A stretch of DNA of 64,000 bases from Pseudomonas sp. UBA2684 (GCA_002354655.1 DELY01000036.1:261-64260), one strand, 5' to 3'. Shown: positions 36,284 to 46,990, counted from the stretch's first letter. Notes: generated by a model not told the origin, from the letters alone. Made by a program: numbers and translations.

Positions 36284-37762
36284 TTAGTGCTTGCGCGGAA
36301 CGGCCTTGAGCAGTTCTTCCGGCGGCATTTCGCAGTCGATCTTGCGCCCGAGCAGTGCTTCGATGCCTGGCAAGGCGTAGGCGTCGTCTTCGCCGGCGAA
36401 GCTGATCGAGGTGCCGCTGCTGCCCGCCCGGCCGGTGCGGCCAATGCGGTGGACGTAGTCGTCCGGCACTTCCGGCAGGGTGAAGTTGATCACGTGGCTG
36501 ATGGCGTCGACGTGGATGCCACGGCCGGCGACATCGGTGGCGACCATCACGCGGATCTTGCCTTCGCGGAAGCCTTCCAGGGCGCGGATGCGTTTGTGTT
36601 GCGGCACATCGCCGGACATCTGGACGGCGCTGATGCCGTCACGGGTCAGGCGTTCCTCGATGCGTCGCACTTCGTCCTTGCGGTTGGCGAAGACCATCAC
36701 GCGAATCCAGTCGTTCTGCGCGATCAGGTTGTACAGCAGCTTGTACTTGTCGCTGGAGGCGACCATGTAGACATGCTGCTCGACGCTATCGCTGGCGACG
36801 TTTTCCGGCTCGATCTCGACGATGGCCGGCTCGGTGGTCCATTGCTTGGCCAGGTTCATCACGTCGTCGGTGAAGGTCGCGGAGAACAACAGGGTCTGCC
36901 GTTCGCCCTTCATCGGGGTTTGCCGGATGATCTGCCGCACCTGCGGGATGAAGCCCATGTCGAGCATGCGGTCGGCTTCGTCGAGCACCATCACTTCGAC
37001 CATGTCCAAGTGCACTTCGCCGCGCTGGTTGAAGTCCAGCAAACGCCCTGGAGTGGCCACCAGAATGTCGCAGAAGCACGATTCCAGGCGCTTGAGCTGT
37101 TTGTCGAAGTCCATACCGCCGACAAAGCTCATCACGTTGAGCCCGGTGTATTTGGTCAGGTCCGCGGCATCCTTGGCGATCTGCACCACCAGCTCGCGGG
37201 TCGGCGCGATGATCAGCGCACGCGGCTCGCCCATGTAGCGCTCTTTCGGCGGCGGGGTTTGCAGCAGCTGGGTGATGATCGAGATGAGGAAGGCGGCGGT
37301 CTTGCCGGTGCCGGTCTGGGCGCGGCCAATGGCGTCTTGGCCGTTCAGGGTGAAGCCGAGCACCTGGGCCTGGATGGGCGTGCAATAGGGGAAGCCGAGG
37401 TCATGGATGGCATGCATCAGCTCGGGGGCCAGTTTGAAGTCGTGGAAGCGGGTCTTGCCTTCGGCCGGTGCGACCGCGAAATCCGCCAGTTGCCAGGTGT
37501 CGACGGGCTTGGGCGCCCGTTCGCGACGGGGTTTCTCGGTTTTGCTCAGGTCGCTGCGCGCTGCACTTGGTTCTGCGCTGGCGGCTGCCGGCAGGTTGTC
37601 CGTGGCGCTGGCCGGGGCACGCGGTTTGGGCTTGCGGCTGCGTTTTTCGCTGTTGACGTCGCTGCTACGAGGCGTTGCTGGCGTAGCAGGCTGGCTTATT
37701 GGGCCGGGCTGCTCGCCGTCGGCTTTGCCGAACATTTTTTTGAGTGCTTTGAGCACGGTCAT
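36284..37762 (-). CDS. rhlB: RhlB: DEAD-box ATP-dependent RNA helicase
   Basis: A 492-residue protein. A low-complexity Lys/Arg/Pro-rich N-terminal extension (about residues 1-90) precedes the helicase core. The core has [30 protein letters not shown] and [10 protein letters not shown]. RhlB remodels RNA for the degradosome. The same gene neighbours dauB in P. aeruginosa. The basic extension is common in pseudomonad RhlB. ATG 37762 lacks a strong purine tract; the leader has GGTTAAGG-like bases on the plus strand only. Confidence 0.93.
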   Translation of the reverse strand: MTVLKALKKMFGKADGEQPGPISQPATPATPRSSDVNSEKRSRKPKPRAPASATDNLPAAASAEPSAARSDLSKTEKPRRERAPKPVDTWQLADFAVAPAEGKTRFHDFKLAPELMHAIHDLGFPYCTPIQAQVLGFTLNGQDAIGRAQTGTGKTAAFLISIITQLLQTPPPKERYMGEPRALIIAPTRELVVQIAKDAADLTKYTGLNVMSFVGGMDFDKQLKRLESCFCDILVATPGRLLDFNQRGEVHLDMVEVMVLDEADRMLDMGFIPQVRQIIRQTPMKGERQTLLFSATFTDDVMNLAKQWTTEPAIVEIEPENVASDSVEQHVYMVASSDKYKLLYNLIAQNDWIRVMVFANRKDEVRRIEERLTRDGISAVQMSGDVPQHKRIRALEGFREGKIRVMVATDVAGRGIHVDAISHVINFTLPEVPDDYVHRIGRTGRAGSSGTSISFAGEDDAYALPGIEALLGRKIDCEMPPEELLKAVPRKH

Positions 37763-37809
37763 CTCGTCAATTGGTTAAGGAGTGAACGGCAGCCAGTGTA
37801 AAGCAAGAA

Positions 37810-37837
37810 GCCGGCGCGGCGAAGTGCCGCGGCCGGC
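37810..37837 (-). terminator. GC-rich hairpin between dipeptidase and rhlB
   Basis: GCCGGC-GCGGC and GCCGC-GGCCGGC pair with a small bulge round a five-base loop. It lies after the dipeptidase stop and before the rhlB start, with no T-tract on the minus strand. Confidence 0.35.
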
Positions 37838-37880
37838 AGGCGCGATCTGGCGTGTTTAGCGAGCGCCGCCCCAGCATTCA

Positions 37881-39044
37881 TCAGCCTTGCGGCAAGCTGG
37901 CGAGCAGTAGTCGCTGGACATTGCCGCCCATGATTGCGGCGATTTCGGGCTGCGTGAAGCCGGCGTTGAGCAGGCCTTCGGTCAGTTGCGCCAGGCCGGT
38001 GACATCGAACGGCGTATGCACGGTGCCGTTGAAATCCGAGCCCAGGGCAACGTGTTCGACGCCGATCAGGTCGACGCTGTAGCGGATCGCCTGGACGATG
38101 GCCGTGACCGAAGTGGCGCATACCGCCGCATCCCAGTAGCCGATGCCGATCACCCCGCCAGTCGCGGCGATGGCCTTGAGGTGGCTGTCGCTGAGGTTGC
38201 GCGGGCCGGCGCAGGTGCCTTCGACTCCACTGTGCGAAACCAGCAGTGGTCGGCTGGCGATGGCCAGTACGTCGTCGATCAAGCGACGCGAGGCGTGGGC
38301 CAGATCGATCAGCATGGCTCTATCTTCCAGGCGTTTGATCACCCGCCGGCCAAACGGTGTGAGGCCGCCTTTTTCCAGGCCGTGGGCCGAGCCACCGACT
38401 TCGTTATCGAAGAAGTGGGTCAGGCCGGCAATGCGAAAGCCGGCGTCATACAGCCGGTCGACATTCTCCAGTTGGCCTTCCAGCGGGTGCAGGCCTTCGG
38501 TGGCGAGCAGCGCGGCGAGCTGTTGTGGATCTTGCTGCCAGGCCTGGATAAACGTCGCCAGGTCGCTGCGGGTTCTGATCAGCCGCAGGCGACCTGCGCC
38601 GCCGGCAGCGGCCTGCTGGAGTTTTTCAGCCTGGTACAACGCCCGTTGCAGCAGGCTGCTCCAGGTCGCGCGTGGCCAGCGCTGGGCCATTGCCAGCAGG
38701 GTGATGTTGTCGCTGTCGGCGGCGTTGCTCTGGTAGTTCAAGCCGCGCGGGGTTTTGGTCACGGTGGAGAACACCTGCAAGCCAACGCGACCTTCGAGCA
38801 GGCGCGGCAGGTCGGAGTGGCCGTAGCCATAGCGGTTGAGCAGGTCGCGCTCCCAGAGCAGCGCGTCGTCATGCAGGTCGGCGATAAACAGGTGGTTGTG
38901 AACCTGTTGCGCCGCGGGGCTGGCGGGGTAGGGCGGCGGTGTTTCGACGCTGTTCATGTAGCGGTCGAGCAGGTTGGGCAGGCTGAAGAAAAGCCCCGCG
39001 CCAATCACGATCAGGATCAGCAGGGCGAGCAGGGGCTTGCGCAT
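37881..39044 (-). CDS. Membrane dipeptidase (renal dipeptidase, M19)
   Basis: A 387-residue protein with an N-terminal anchor or signal (LLALLILIVIGAGLFFSL). The M19 metal site is seen as IADLHDDALLW (HxD), TEGLHPLEG with the bridging Glu, LVSHSGVEG, and HVALGSDFNGT near residue 335. It should hydrolyse dipeptides, possibly D-containing ones, in the periplasm. ATG 39044 is preceded by GGTAGGCAC. A short MITE-like repeat lies between it and the next gene upstream on this strand. Confidence 0.92.
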   Translation of the reverse strand: MRKPLLALLILIVIGAGLFFSLPNLLDRYMNSVETPPPYPASPAAQQVHNHLFIADLHDDALLWERDLLNRYGYGHSDLPRLLEGRVGLQVFSTVTKTPRGLNYQSNAADSDNITLLAMAQRWPRATWSSLLQRALYQAEKLQQAAAGGAGRLRLIRTRSDLATFIQAWQQDPQQLAALLATEGLHPLEGQLENVDRLYDAGFRIAGLTHFFDNEVGGSAHGLEKGGLTPFGRRVIKRLEDRAMLIDLAHASRRLIDDVLAIASRPLLVSHSGVEGTCAGPRNLSDSHLKAIAATGGVIGIGYWDAAVCATSVTAIVQAIRYSVDLIGVEHVALGSDFNGTVHTPFDVTGLAQLTEGLLNAGFTQPEIAAIMGGNVQRLLLASLPQG

Positions 39045-39080
39045 ACAGTGCCTACCGGGCGTTGTGGGTATGAATCGACT

Positions 39081-39120
39081 CTAGCAGGCTACCGATACGG
39101 CGTTAAAACCGGCCTGCTAG
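39081..39120. repeat. Minimal MITE-like element with CTAG on both sides
   Basis: CTAG-CAGGC...GCCTG-CTAG encloses TACCGATACGGCGTTAAAAC, the left-arm core of the element at 23326. The core is only 32 bases (39085-39116). The right CTAG supplies the TAG stop of the gene at 39117. Confidence 0.65.
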
Positions 39121-40052
39121 CAGAGGCAGTTGCGGCCTTGTTGCTTGGCTTGGTAGAGGGCACTGTCGGCGCGGGCGATCAGGCTGTGCAGGCTGTCGTT
39201 GGCGTGCAGTTGCGCTAAGCCGATGGAGACCGTCACGCCCGGCAATACGCCGAGCGGTGAATAGAAGGAGGTGATTTGCTGCAGGCTCTGGCGTAGGCGT
39301 TCGCCAATACGGCGGCCTTCCTCGTCGGCAAGCTCCGGCAGCACGATGACAAATTCTTCGCCGCCGAAACGCACCAGGCTGTCTTTGGGGCGCAGTTGGT
39401 TGCGCAGGGTGTGGGCAACCAGGCACAGCGCATAGTCGCCAGCGAGGTGGCCATGTTGGTCGTTGTAGGCTTTGAAGTGATCGACATCCAGCATCAGCAT
39501 GCACAGCGGTTGTTGGTTGAACGCGCAGCGGGTGCTTTCGCGCTCGAACACGTGCTCCAGCCAGCGCCGGTTGAACGAGCCGGTAAGGGTGTCGATATTG
39601 GCGTTCTGTTCGCTGTCGAGAATCAGCCGGTTGCCTTGGCGCACCCGCTCGCAGAGCAATTCCAGCAGGTTGTGCATCAGCTGCGGCGATTGCTGGAACA
39701 GGTTGAGCAGTGACTCGCGGTGCAGGCGTAGCACGCTGCTCGGTTCGCTCGCGACCACGTAGGCGCAAGGGTGCTCGTTGTCGATGAAGCTGACTTCCCC
39801 GGCGCAGTCGCCCATTTTCAGGGTGCTGACGGGCTGGTTGTCCAGCGAGCCGAGATAGACCTTGAACTGGCCTTTGAGCAGCAGGTAGAGGTACTGGTTA
39901 CGATTGAAGGGCGAGAGCAGCACTTCGCCTGCGTCCAGATCGCAGGCGCGAAATTCCTTGAGCAGTTGATTGATGCTGCTGGCGGCCACGTTATTGAACA
40001 GGCGCAGGTGGCGAATTTGTTGCAGGTCTGCCTGCCACTGTGCGCTTTTCAT
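39117..40052 (-). CDS. Diguanylate cyclase with N-terminal cyclic-nucleotide-binding domain
   Basis: A 311-residue soluble protein. The N-terminal cNMP-binding (CAP_ED) fold covers residues about 15-130: LFNNVAASSINQLL, YLLLKGQFKVYLG, MGDCAGEVSFIDNEHPCAYVV. The C-terminal GGDEF domain has an intact RFGGEEFVIVLPE. The usual phosphate-binding Arg after the GE of the cassette is not obvious, so cAMP binding is uncertain. ATG 40052 was preferred to a GTG at 40061. The TAG stop is formed by the end of a MITE-like repeat. Confidence 0.9.
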   Translation of the reverse strand: MKSAQWQADLQQIRHLRLFNNVAASSINQLLKEFRACDLDAGEVLLSPFNRNQYLYLLLKGQFKVYLGSLDNQPVSTLKMGDCAGEVSFIDNEHPCAYVVASEPSSVLRLHRESLLNLFQQSPQLMHNLLELLCERVRQGNRLILDSEQNANIDTLTGSFNRRWLEHVFERESTRCAFNQQPLCMLMLDVDHFKAYNDQHGHLAGDYALCLVAHTLRNQLRPKDSLVRFGGEEFVIVLPELADEEGRRIGERLRQSLQQITSFYSPLGVLPGVTVSIGLAQLHANDSLHSLIARADSALYQAKQQGRNCLC

Positions 40053-40298
40053 TGCAACCACGCGTGGCGTTGATCAGGACATGTGGGGGGCATCGCAAAC
40101 GCTTCCTGTCGTGTGGGCGAACACCTGGAACGACAGTATTCCTGCGCGTTGGGGCTGGCAATCCTCGCCAAAAGTTCGGCCGACCAATGGTTGAGCGAAG
40201 TTGCTTGCCCCGTCACAAAAATCACCTGGACGGCTTGGCGATGATCCGCTTTGCCCGCCCGGCCTTTTGCTTATGTGCTTGTTACCCCGAGGGCGAGG

Positions 40299-41438
<1,140 letters not shown>

Positions 41439-42467
41439 ATGAAGATGGTGAAATCCACCCTGGCTATGCTCACTACCGCAGCTGTTCTCGGTGTTAGCGG
41501 CTTCGCACAAGCGGGCGCTACCCTGGACGCGGTACAGAAGAAAGGTTTCGTTCAGTGCGGTATCAGCGATGGTCTGCCTGGCTTCTCCTACGCCGATGAA
41601 AAAGGCAACTACCTGGGTCTCGACGTCGATGTGTGCCGCGCTGTAGCCGCAGCCGTATTTGGCGACGCCACCAAGGTCAAGTACAGCCCGTTGACCGCTA
41701 AAGAGCGTTTCACCGCGCTGCAGTCCGGCGAAGTCGACATCCTCTCGCGTAACACCACCTGGACCAGCTCGCGCGATGCCGCACTGGGCCTGAACTTCAC
41801 CGGTACCAACTATTACGACGGCCAAGGCTTCCTGGTTAACAAGAAGCTCGGCGTTTCCAGCGCTAAAGAACTGGATGGCGCTACCGTGTGCATCCAGGCC
41901 GGTACGACCACCGAGCTGAACCTCTCCGACTACTTCCGCGCCAATGGCCTGAAGTACACCCCCATCACTTACGATACCTCCGACGAGAGCGCCAAGTCGG
42001 TTGAAGCCGGCCGTTGCGACGTGCTGACCTCCGACCAGTCGCAGCTGTACGCTCAGCGTATCAAGTTGGCCAATCCGGACGAGTACGTGGTGCTGCCGGA
42101 AGTGATCTCGAAAGAGCCATTGGGCCCGGTCGTGCGCCAGGGTGACGAAGAGTGGTTCGACATCGTGCGCTGGTCGCTGTTCGCCATGGTCAACGCCGAA
42201 GAGCTGGGCGTCGACTCGAAGAACGTCGAAGAACAGGCTAAATCCACCAAGAACCCCGATGTCGCCCGTCTGTTGGGTGCCGAAGGCGAGTTCGGTAAGG
42301 ATCTGAAACTGCCGAAAGACTGGGCCGTGCAGATCGTCAAGCAAGTGGGTAACTACGGTGAGAGCTTCGAGCGCAACGTCGGTGCCGGCAGCGAGCTGAA
42401 GATCGAACGTGGCCTCAACGCCCTGTGGAACAAAGGTGGTCTGCAATACGCACCGCCGGTGCGCTGA
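41439..42467 (+). CDS. aapJ: AapJ: general L-amino-acid binding protein
   Basis: A 342-residue periplasmic binding protein with a signal peptide (STLAMLTTAAVLGVSGFAQA). It has GLPGFSYADEKGNYLGLDVDVCRA and RNTTWTSSRDAALGLNFTG, features of the AapJ/BztA group. It binds a broad range of L-amino acids, chiefly Glu, Gln, Asp and Asn. ATG 41439 has GGAGG at five bases. It leads the aapJQMP operon. Confidence 0.95.
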   Translation: MKMVKSTLAMLTTAAVLGVSGFAQAGATLDAVQKKGFVQCGISDGLPGFSYADEKGNYLGLDVDVCRAVAAAVFGDATKVKYSPLTAKERFTALQSGEVDILSRNTTWTSSRDAALGLNFTGTNYYDGQGFLVNKKLGVSSAKELDGATVCIQAGTTTELNLSDYFRANGLKYTPITYDTSDESAKSVEAGRCDVLTSDQSQLYAQRIKLANPDEYVVLPEVISKEPLGPVVRQGDEEWFDIVRWSLFAMVNAEELGVDSKNVEEQAKSTKNPDVARLLGAEGEFGKDLKLPKDWAVQIVKQVGNYGESFERNVGAGSELKIERGLNALWNKGGLQYAPPVR

Positions 42468-42567
42468 CCGTCTTTGCTAGCGTCCCGTCCTGGGGCGCTA
42501 GCATCGTTCTGATTGATGTGAACCTCATGCCCGCCGATGCGGGCGTGAGGGTTCCAAGAGGGCTCTT

Positions 42568-43752
42568 ATGCAAACTACTGTAAATGCCCCGCGCCCAGGT
42601 GGATCGGTCTGGACCGACCCCAAGGTGCGTGCGTGGCTATTCCAGATTCTCGCCGTTATCGCCGTCGTGGCGCTCGGCTGGTTCCTGTTCGACAACACCC
42701 AGACCAACCTCGAGAAGCGCGGCATCATTTCCGGCTTCAGCTTCCTTAATAACAGCGCCGGTTTTGGCATCGCCCAACACCTGATCGATTACAACGAGAG
42801 TCACTCCTACGGGCGGGTGTTCTTCGTCGGGTTGCTCAACACCTTGCTGGTGTCGGTGATCGGTATCGTGCTGGCGACGCTGCTGGGTTTTATCCTTGGT
42901 GTCGCACGGCTGTCGCCCAACTGGCTGATCAGCAAGCTGGCCACCATCTACATCGAAACCTTCCGCAATATCCCGCCGCTGCTGCAAATCTTCTTCTGGT
43001 ACTTCGCGGTGATGCTCTCACTGCCAGGGCCACGGCAGAGCATGGGCATCGCTGACAGCTTCTTCCTCAACAGCCGCGGTCTGTATATGCCGTCGCCGAT
43101 CCCCTCGGAGAACTTTGCTCCCTTCTTCGGCGCCATTGTGGTGGCGGTGATCGGTATCGTGCTGCTGTCGCGTTGGTCGAAAAAACGCTTCGAGGCGACC
43201 GGCAAGTTCTTCCCGATTTCCCTGGGCGCCATTCCCTTGCTGATCGTGCTGCCAGGGCTGGCGGTCTTGCTGACCGGCAATCCGCTGCAATGGAGCATAC
43301 CGGAGCTGAGCGGTTTCAACTTCCGTGGCGGTTGGGTACTGATTCCCGAGCTGATGGCGTTGACCCTGGCGTTGACCATCTACACCGCGGCTTTCATCGC
43401 CGAGAACGTGCGCTCCGGGATCATGGCGGTCAGCCATGGCCAGACCGAGGCCGCGCGTTCGCTGGGCCTGCCGGCTGGCAAGACGCTACGCCTGGTGATC
43501 ATTCCGCAGGCGCTACGGGTGATCATCCCGCCGCTGACCAGCCAGTACCTCAACCTGGCGAAGAACTCCTCGCTGGCCGCCGGTATCGGTTATCCGGACA
43601 TGGTCTCGCTGTTCGCCGGCACGGTACTCAACCAGACCGGCCAGGCCATCGAGGTGATTGCCATCACCATGAGCGTGTACCTGGCGATCAGTATCAGTAT
43701 TTCCATGCTGATGAACTGGTACAACAAGCGCATTGCGCTGATCGAGCGGTAA
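42568..43752 (+). CDS. aapQ: AapQ: general L-amino-acid ABC permease
   Basis: A 394-residue inner-membrane permease, the long form typical of AapQ/BztB. The EAA-loop motif HGQTEAARSLGLPAGKTLRLV lies near residue 290-310. TM segments begin at about residue 24. It pairs with AapM. ATG 42568 follows GAGGG and lies 100 bases after aapJ. Confidence 0.95.
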   Translation: MQTTVNAPRPGGSVWTDPKVRAWLFQILAVIAVVALGWFLFDNTQTNLEKRGIISGFSFLNNSAGFGIAQHLIDYNESHSYGRVFFVGLLNTLLVSVIGIVLATLLGFILGVARLSPNWLISKLATIYIETFRNIPPLLQIFFWYFAVMLSLPGPRQSMGIADSFFLNSRGLYMPSPIPSENFAPFFGAIVVAVIGIVLLSRWSKKRFEATGKFFPISLGAIPLLIVLPGLAVLLTGNPLQWSIPELSGFNFRGGWVLIPELMALTLALTIYTAAFIAENVRSGIMAVSHGQTEAARSLGLPAGKTLRLVIIPQALRVIIPPLTSQYLNLAKNSSLAAGIGYPDMVSLFAGTVLNQTGQAIEVIAITMSVYLAISISISMLMNWYNKRIALIER

Positions 43753-43761
43753 GGAGCAGCC

Positions 43762-44859
43762 ATGCAAATTCATACGTTCAAACCCGATCTGCCGCCACCG
43801 GCGCTCAGCGTCGGGGTGATTGGTTGGCTGCGCGCCAACCTGTTTTCCAGTTGGTTTAACAGCCTGCTGACCCTGTTCGCCGCTTACCTGGTCTGGCTGA
43901 TCGTACCGCCGCTGATCCAGTGGGCGCTTATCGATGCCGACTGGGTCGGTACCACCCGTGCCGACTGTACCTCCGGGGGCGCCTGCTGGGTGTTCGTGCA
44001 GCAGCGCTTCGGTCAGTTCATGTACGGTTTCTACCCGACTGAACTGCGTTGGCGCGTCGACCTGACCCTGTGGTTGGCGATCATCGGTGCTGCACCGTTG
44101 TTCGTGCCGCAGATGCCGCGCAAGGCCCTGTATGGCCTTGGCTTCCTGGTGATCTACCCGCTGCTGGCTTACTGGCTGTTGCACGGTGGCTTCTTCGGTC
44201 TGTCGACGGTATCGACCAGCCAGTGGGGCGGCTTGATGCTGACCCTGGTGATTGCCGCTGTCGGTATCGCCGGTGCGTTGCCGTTGGGCATCATGCTGGC
44301 GCTGGGTCGGCGCTCCGATCTGCCGGCGATCCGCGTGATCTGCGTGACGTTCATCGAGTTCTGGCGCGGTGTGCCGTTGATCACCGTGCTGTTTATGTCC
44401 TCGGTGATGCTGCCGCTGTTCCTCCCGGAAGGGATGAGCTTCGACAAGCTGATGCGCGCGTTGATCGGGGTGATCCTGTTCCAGTCGGCGTACATCGCCG
44501 AAGTGGTGCGCGGTGGCCTGCAAGCCATTCCCAAGGGGCAGTACGAAGCGGCCGCGGCGATGGGCCTGGGCTACTGGCGGATGATGGGCCTGGTGATTCT
44601 GCCGCAAGCCCTGAAACTGGTGATCCCCGGCATCGTCAACACCTTTATCGCGCTGTTCAAGGACACCAGCCTGGTGATCATCATCGGCCTGTTTGACCTG
44701 CTCAACAGCATCAAGCAAGCCACCACCGACCCGGCTTGGCTGGGCATGGCCACCGAAGGCTATGTGTTCGCGGCCCTGGTGTTCTGGATTTTCTGTTTTG
44801 GTATGTCCCGCTACTCCCTGCATTTGGAGCGCAAGCTGGACACTGGCCACAAGCGTTAG
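43762..44859 (+). CDS. aapM: AapM: general L-amino-acid ABC permease
   Basis: A 365-residue permease with about eight TM helices. The EAA region is GQYEAAAAMGLGYWRMMGLV, just before residue 290. It forms the channel with AapQ. ATG 43762 has AAGGAG six bases upstream, nine bases after aapQ. Confidence 0.95.
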   Translation: MQIHTFKPDLPPPALSVGVIGWLRANLFSSWFNSLLTLFAAYLVWLIVPPLIQWALIDADWVGTTRADCTSGGACWVFVQQRFGQFMYGFYPTELRWRVDLTLWLAIIGAAPLFVPQMPRKALYGLGFLVIYPLLAYWLLHGGFFGLSTVSTSQWGGLMLTLVIAAVGIAGALPLGIMLALGRRSDLPAIRVICVTFIEFWRGVPLITVLFMSSVMLPLFLPEGMSFDKLMRALIGVILFQSAYIAEVVRGGLQAIPKGQYEAAAAMGLGYWRMMGLVILPQALKLVIPGIVNTFIALFKDTSLVIIIGLFDLLNSIKQATTDPAWLGMATEGYVFAALVFWIFCFGMSRYSLHLERKLDTGHKR

Positions 44860-44869
44860 GAGCTAATCG

Positions 44870-45634
44870 ATGAGCGAAGCAAACAAGCAACCTGCGCCTG
44901 CTGACGGCATGATCCAGATGCAGGGCGTGCACAAATGGTACGGCCAGTTCCACGTGTTGAAAGACATCAACCTGAACGTGCAGGCCGGCGAGCGTATCGT
45001 CCTTTGCGGTCCGTCCGGCTCCGGCAAATCGACCACCATTCGCTGCCTTAACCGTCTGGAAGAACACCAGCAGGGGCGCATTGTGGTCGACGGCACCGAG
45101 TTGACCCACGACCTCAAGCACATTGAAACCGTGCGCCGTGAAGTCGGCATGGTGTTCCAGCACTTCAACCTGTTCCCACACCTCACCGTGTTGCAGAACT
45201 GCACCCTGGCGCCGATGTGGGTACGCAAGATGCCCAAGCGTCAGGCCGAGGAAATCGCCATGCACTTTCTCGAGCGCGTGCGCATCCCGGAACAGGCGCT
45301 CAAGTACCCGGGTCAGCTCTCCGGTGGCCAGCAGCAACGCGTGGCGATTGCCCGCGCGCTGTGCATGAAGCCGAAGATCATGCTGTTCGACGAGCCGACT
45401 TCGGCCCTCGACCCGGAAATGGTCAAGGAAGTGCTGGACACCATGATCGGTCTGGCTGAGGACGGCATGACCATGCTCTGCGTAACCCACGAAATGGGCT
45501 TTGCCCGCACCGTGGCGAACCGGGTGATCTTCATGGACAAAGGTGAAATCGTCGAACAGAACGAACCGAACGCCTTCTTCACCAACCCGCAGAACGAACG
45601 CACCAAGCTGTTCCTCAGTCAGATCATCCACTGA
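44870..45634 (+). CDS. aapP: AapP: amino-acid ABC transporter ATPase
   Basis: A 254-residue ABC ATPase. It shows Walker [13 protein letters not shown] near residue 47, signature [15 protein letters not shown] near 148, and Walker [15 protein letters not shown] followed by the H-loop CVTHEMGFA. It powers AapQM. ATG 44870 follows GGAG, ten bases after aapM. A strong terminator closes the operon. Confidence 0.96.
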   Translation: MSEANKQPAPADGMIQMQGVHKWYGQFHVLKDINLNVQAGERIVLCGPSGSGKSTTIRCLNRLEEHQQGRIVVDGTELTHDLKHIETVRREVGMVFQHFNLFPHLTVLQNCTLAPMWVRKMPKRQAEEIAMHFLERVRIPEQALKYPGQLSGGQQQRVAIARALCMKPKIMLFDEPTSALDPEMVKEVLDTMIGLAEDGMTMLCVTHEMGFARTVANRVIFMDKGEIVEQNEPNAFFTNPQNERTKLFLSQIIH

Positions 45635-45649
45635 GGTGTGCGTGCATTG

Positions 45650-45677
45650 AAAAAGGAGCCTTCGGGCTCCTTTTTTT
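45650..45677 (+). terminator. Rho-independent terminator of aapJQMP
   Basis: AAAAAGGAGCC-TTCG-GGCTCCTTTTTTT: a 7-bp GC stem extended by A-T pairs, a UUCG-type tetraloop and a T-tract, 16 bases after aapP. Confidence 0.95.
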
Positions 45678-45833
45678 ATGGCTATGTGCCTATGAGGTGT
45701 TGCATGAACAGTCAGATTTTTCTGGGCGCGGCCTTGATCGCGAGCTGTCCAGGCAACGCGTCAAGGCAGGCCCGCGCGCTCGCGACCAAGGTCTCTGCTA
45801 GCCAGCTACCGCAAGGCCTTTGCATGCGGATTT

Positions 45834-45899
45834 AATCTGCCGCTTTATCGCGATCAAAGCCGCATGCGGCGCTGGAGCGCATCAACATTTAACGGGTAT
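45834..45899 (+). repeat. Dispersed repeat, copy B (GGCGCTGGAGCGC core)
   Basis: The same order of blocks as 2430-2497: AATCTGCCGCT, ATCAAAGCCGC, GGCGCTGGAGCGC, TCAACA and TTAACGGGT. Confidence 0.6.
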
Positions 45900-45947
45900 A
45901 GGCATACAAAGCGCTTGGTCGAGCGGGTTATCGGTGAGGTGACTGTT

Positions 45948-45978
45948 GTAGGGCGGATATGCCGTAGGCTTGTCCGCC
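45948..45978 (+). repeat. REP-like palindrome
   Basis: GTAGGGCGGATATGCC followed by GGCTTGTCCGCC, the same type as 26364-26395. Confidence 0.7.
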
Positions 45979-46014
45979 ATGCGGTGCCATGCGGTGCCAT
46001 GCGGTGCCATGCGC
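45977..46014 (+). repeat. 10-bp tandem repeat
   Basis: CCATGCGGTG is repeated three full times and continues into a diverged fourth copy (CCATGCGCTG). It abuts the REP and ends 14 bases before the stop of the GlxA-type gene. Confidence 0.85.
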
Positions 46015-46027
46015 TGGCCGGCGGCGC

Positions 46028-46990
46028 TCAGCGTGCGTGATCGAGCGGCTGGCGCATGCGGCGGCGGAACGCCCCGGGGGTTTCGCCGCACAGGTGCTTG
46101 AACAGTTTGGCGAAGGTGGCGCGATCCGTGTAGCCGACCTGTTCGGCTACCTGCTGCAGAGAGCGCGCCGGGTCGTGCAGGGCGGTTTGCGCGCGGCTGA
46201 TGCGCAAGCGTTGCAGGTAATCGTTGGGCGTCAGTCCGGTGCTGGCCTTGAAGCGTCGCAGCAGGGTGCGCGCTGAGCAGTTGGCTTGTTCGGCCAACCG
46301 GCCGAGGTCGATCGCTTCGGCGTGATGACGCTGCATCCACAGCAGCAGCGGGGCGATTTTAGCGTCGTCCGCATGGCTGGGCAGCAGCGGGGCGAAACGC
46401 GATTGGCGGCCGCGCCGGGTATCGAACACCAGTGCATTGGCCACCTGCTGCGCCAAGCGTTCGCTGGCCTGCTGGCCGATCAGATGCAGGCACAGATCCA
46501 CGCCGGCATGGGCACCACCGGAGCTGAGCAGGTTGCCGTCGTGGCACAGCAACTCGTCGATTGCCAGGTGTACTTGTGGGAAGCGCTGGCGGAACTGCTG
46601 GGCCAGCGCCCAATGCGTGGTCGCTCGGCGGCCATCGAGTATGCCTGCCGCGGCGAGCAAGCATGCGCTGCTGCACAGGCTGGCGATTTGCTGATGGGCT
46701 GGGCGTTGCGCCAGCCAGGGCAGCAGGGCGGCATTGGCCGCCAGGCTTATGTCGATGGCGCTGCCGGTGGCGGGCAGGATCAGTATGTCGGCCTGCTCGG
46801 CCAGCGCCAGGCCGCCGTCCACTTGAAACCGTGCAAAATCCAGTTCGACAGGTTGGCCATCCAAGCTGAAACGCAGCAGCCTGAACAGCGGTTGTCCGGC
46901 TATTTGGTTGGCCAGGGCAAAGGCATCGCAGGCCATGCTCAGGCTGGAGCACACCGTTTGCCGGCAGACGTAAAGTGCGAGGGTAGGCAT
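46028..46990 (-). CDS. GlxA-type transcriptional regulator (DJ-1/PfpI + AraC HTH)
   Basis: A 320-residue regulator. The N-terminal DJ-1/PfpI-like domain (residues about 1-180) includes ADILILPATGSAID and SLCSSACLLAAAG at the nucleophile-elbow position. The C-terminal AraC HTH (about 220-315) ends VAEQVGYTDRATFAKLFKHL. Such proteins often regulate amine or choline-derived catabolism; the ligand is unknown here. It is divergent from the NTF2-like gene with a 119-base gap that likely holds both promoters. Confidence 0.9.
   Translation of the reverse strand: MPTLALYVCRQTVCSSLSMACDAFALANQIAGQPLFRLLRFSLDGQPVELDFARFQVDGGLALAEQADILILPATGSAIDISLAANAALLPWLAQRPAHQQIASLCSSACLLAAAGILDGRRATTHWALAQQFRQRFPQVHLAIDELLCHDGNLLSSGGAHAGVDLCLHLIGQQASERLAQQVANALVFDTRRGRQSRFAPLLPSHADDAKIAPLLLWMQRHHAEAIDLGRLAEQANCSARTLLRRFKASTGLTPNDYLQRLRISRAQTALHDPARSLQQVAEQVGYTDRATFAKLFKHLCGETPGAFRRRMRQPLDHAR

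Larger units (their letters stand above)
45635..46027. other. Intergenic region after aapP
   Basis: No convincing gene. A small frame (45638-45835) runs through the terminator and is not called. The region holds the aap terminator, a dispersed repeat (45834-45899), a REP (45948-45978) and a 10-bp tandem repeat (45977-46014). Confidence 0.6.

Noticed and set aside
43513-44850. 445-codon minus-strand frame opposite aapM
   Set aside because: Antisense shadow of a clear permease gene.
45638-45835. Small frame after aapP
   Set aside because: Runs through the aap terminator hairpin; not plausible as a gene.
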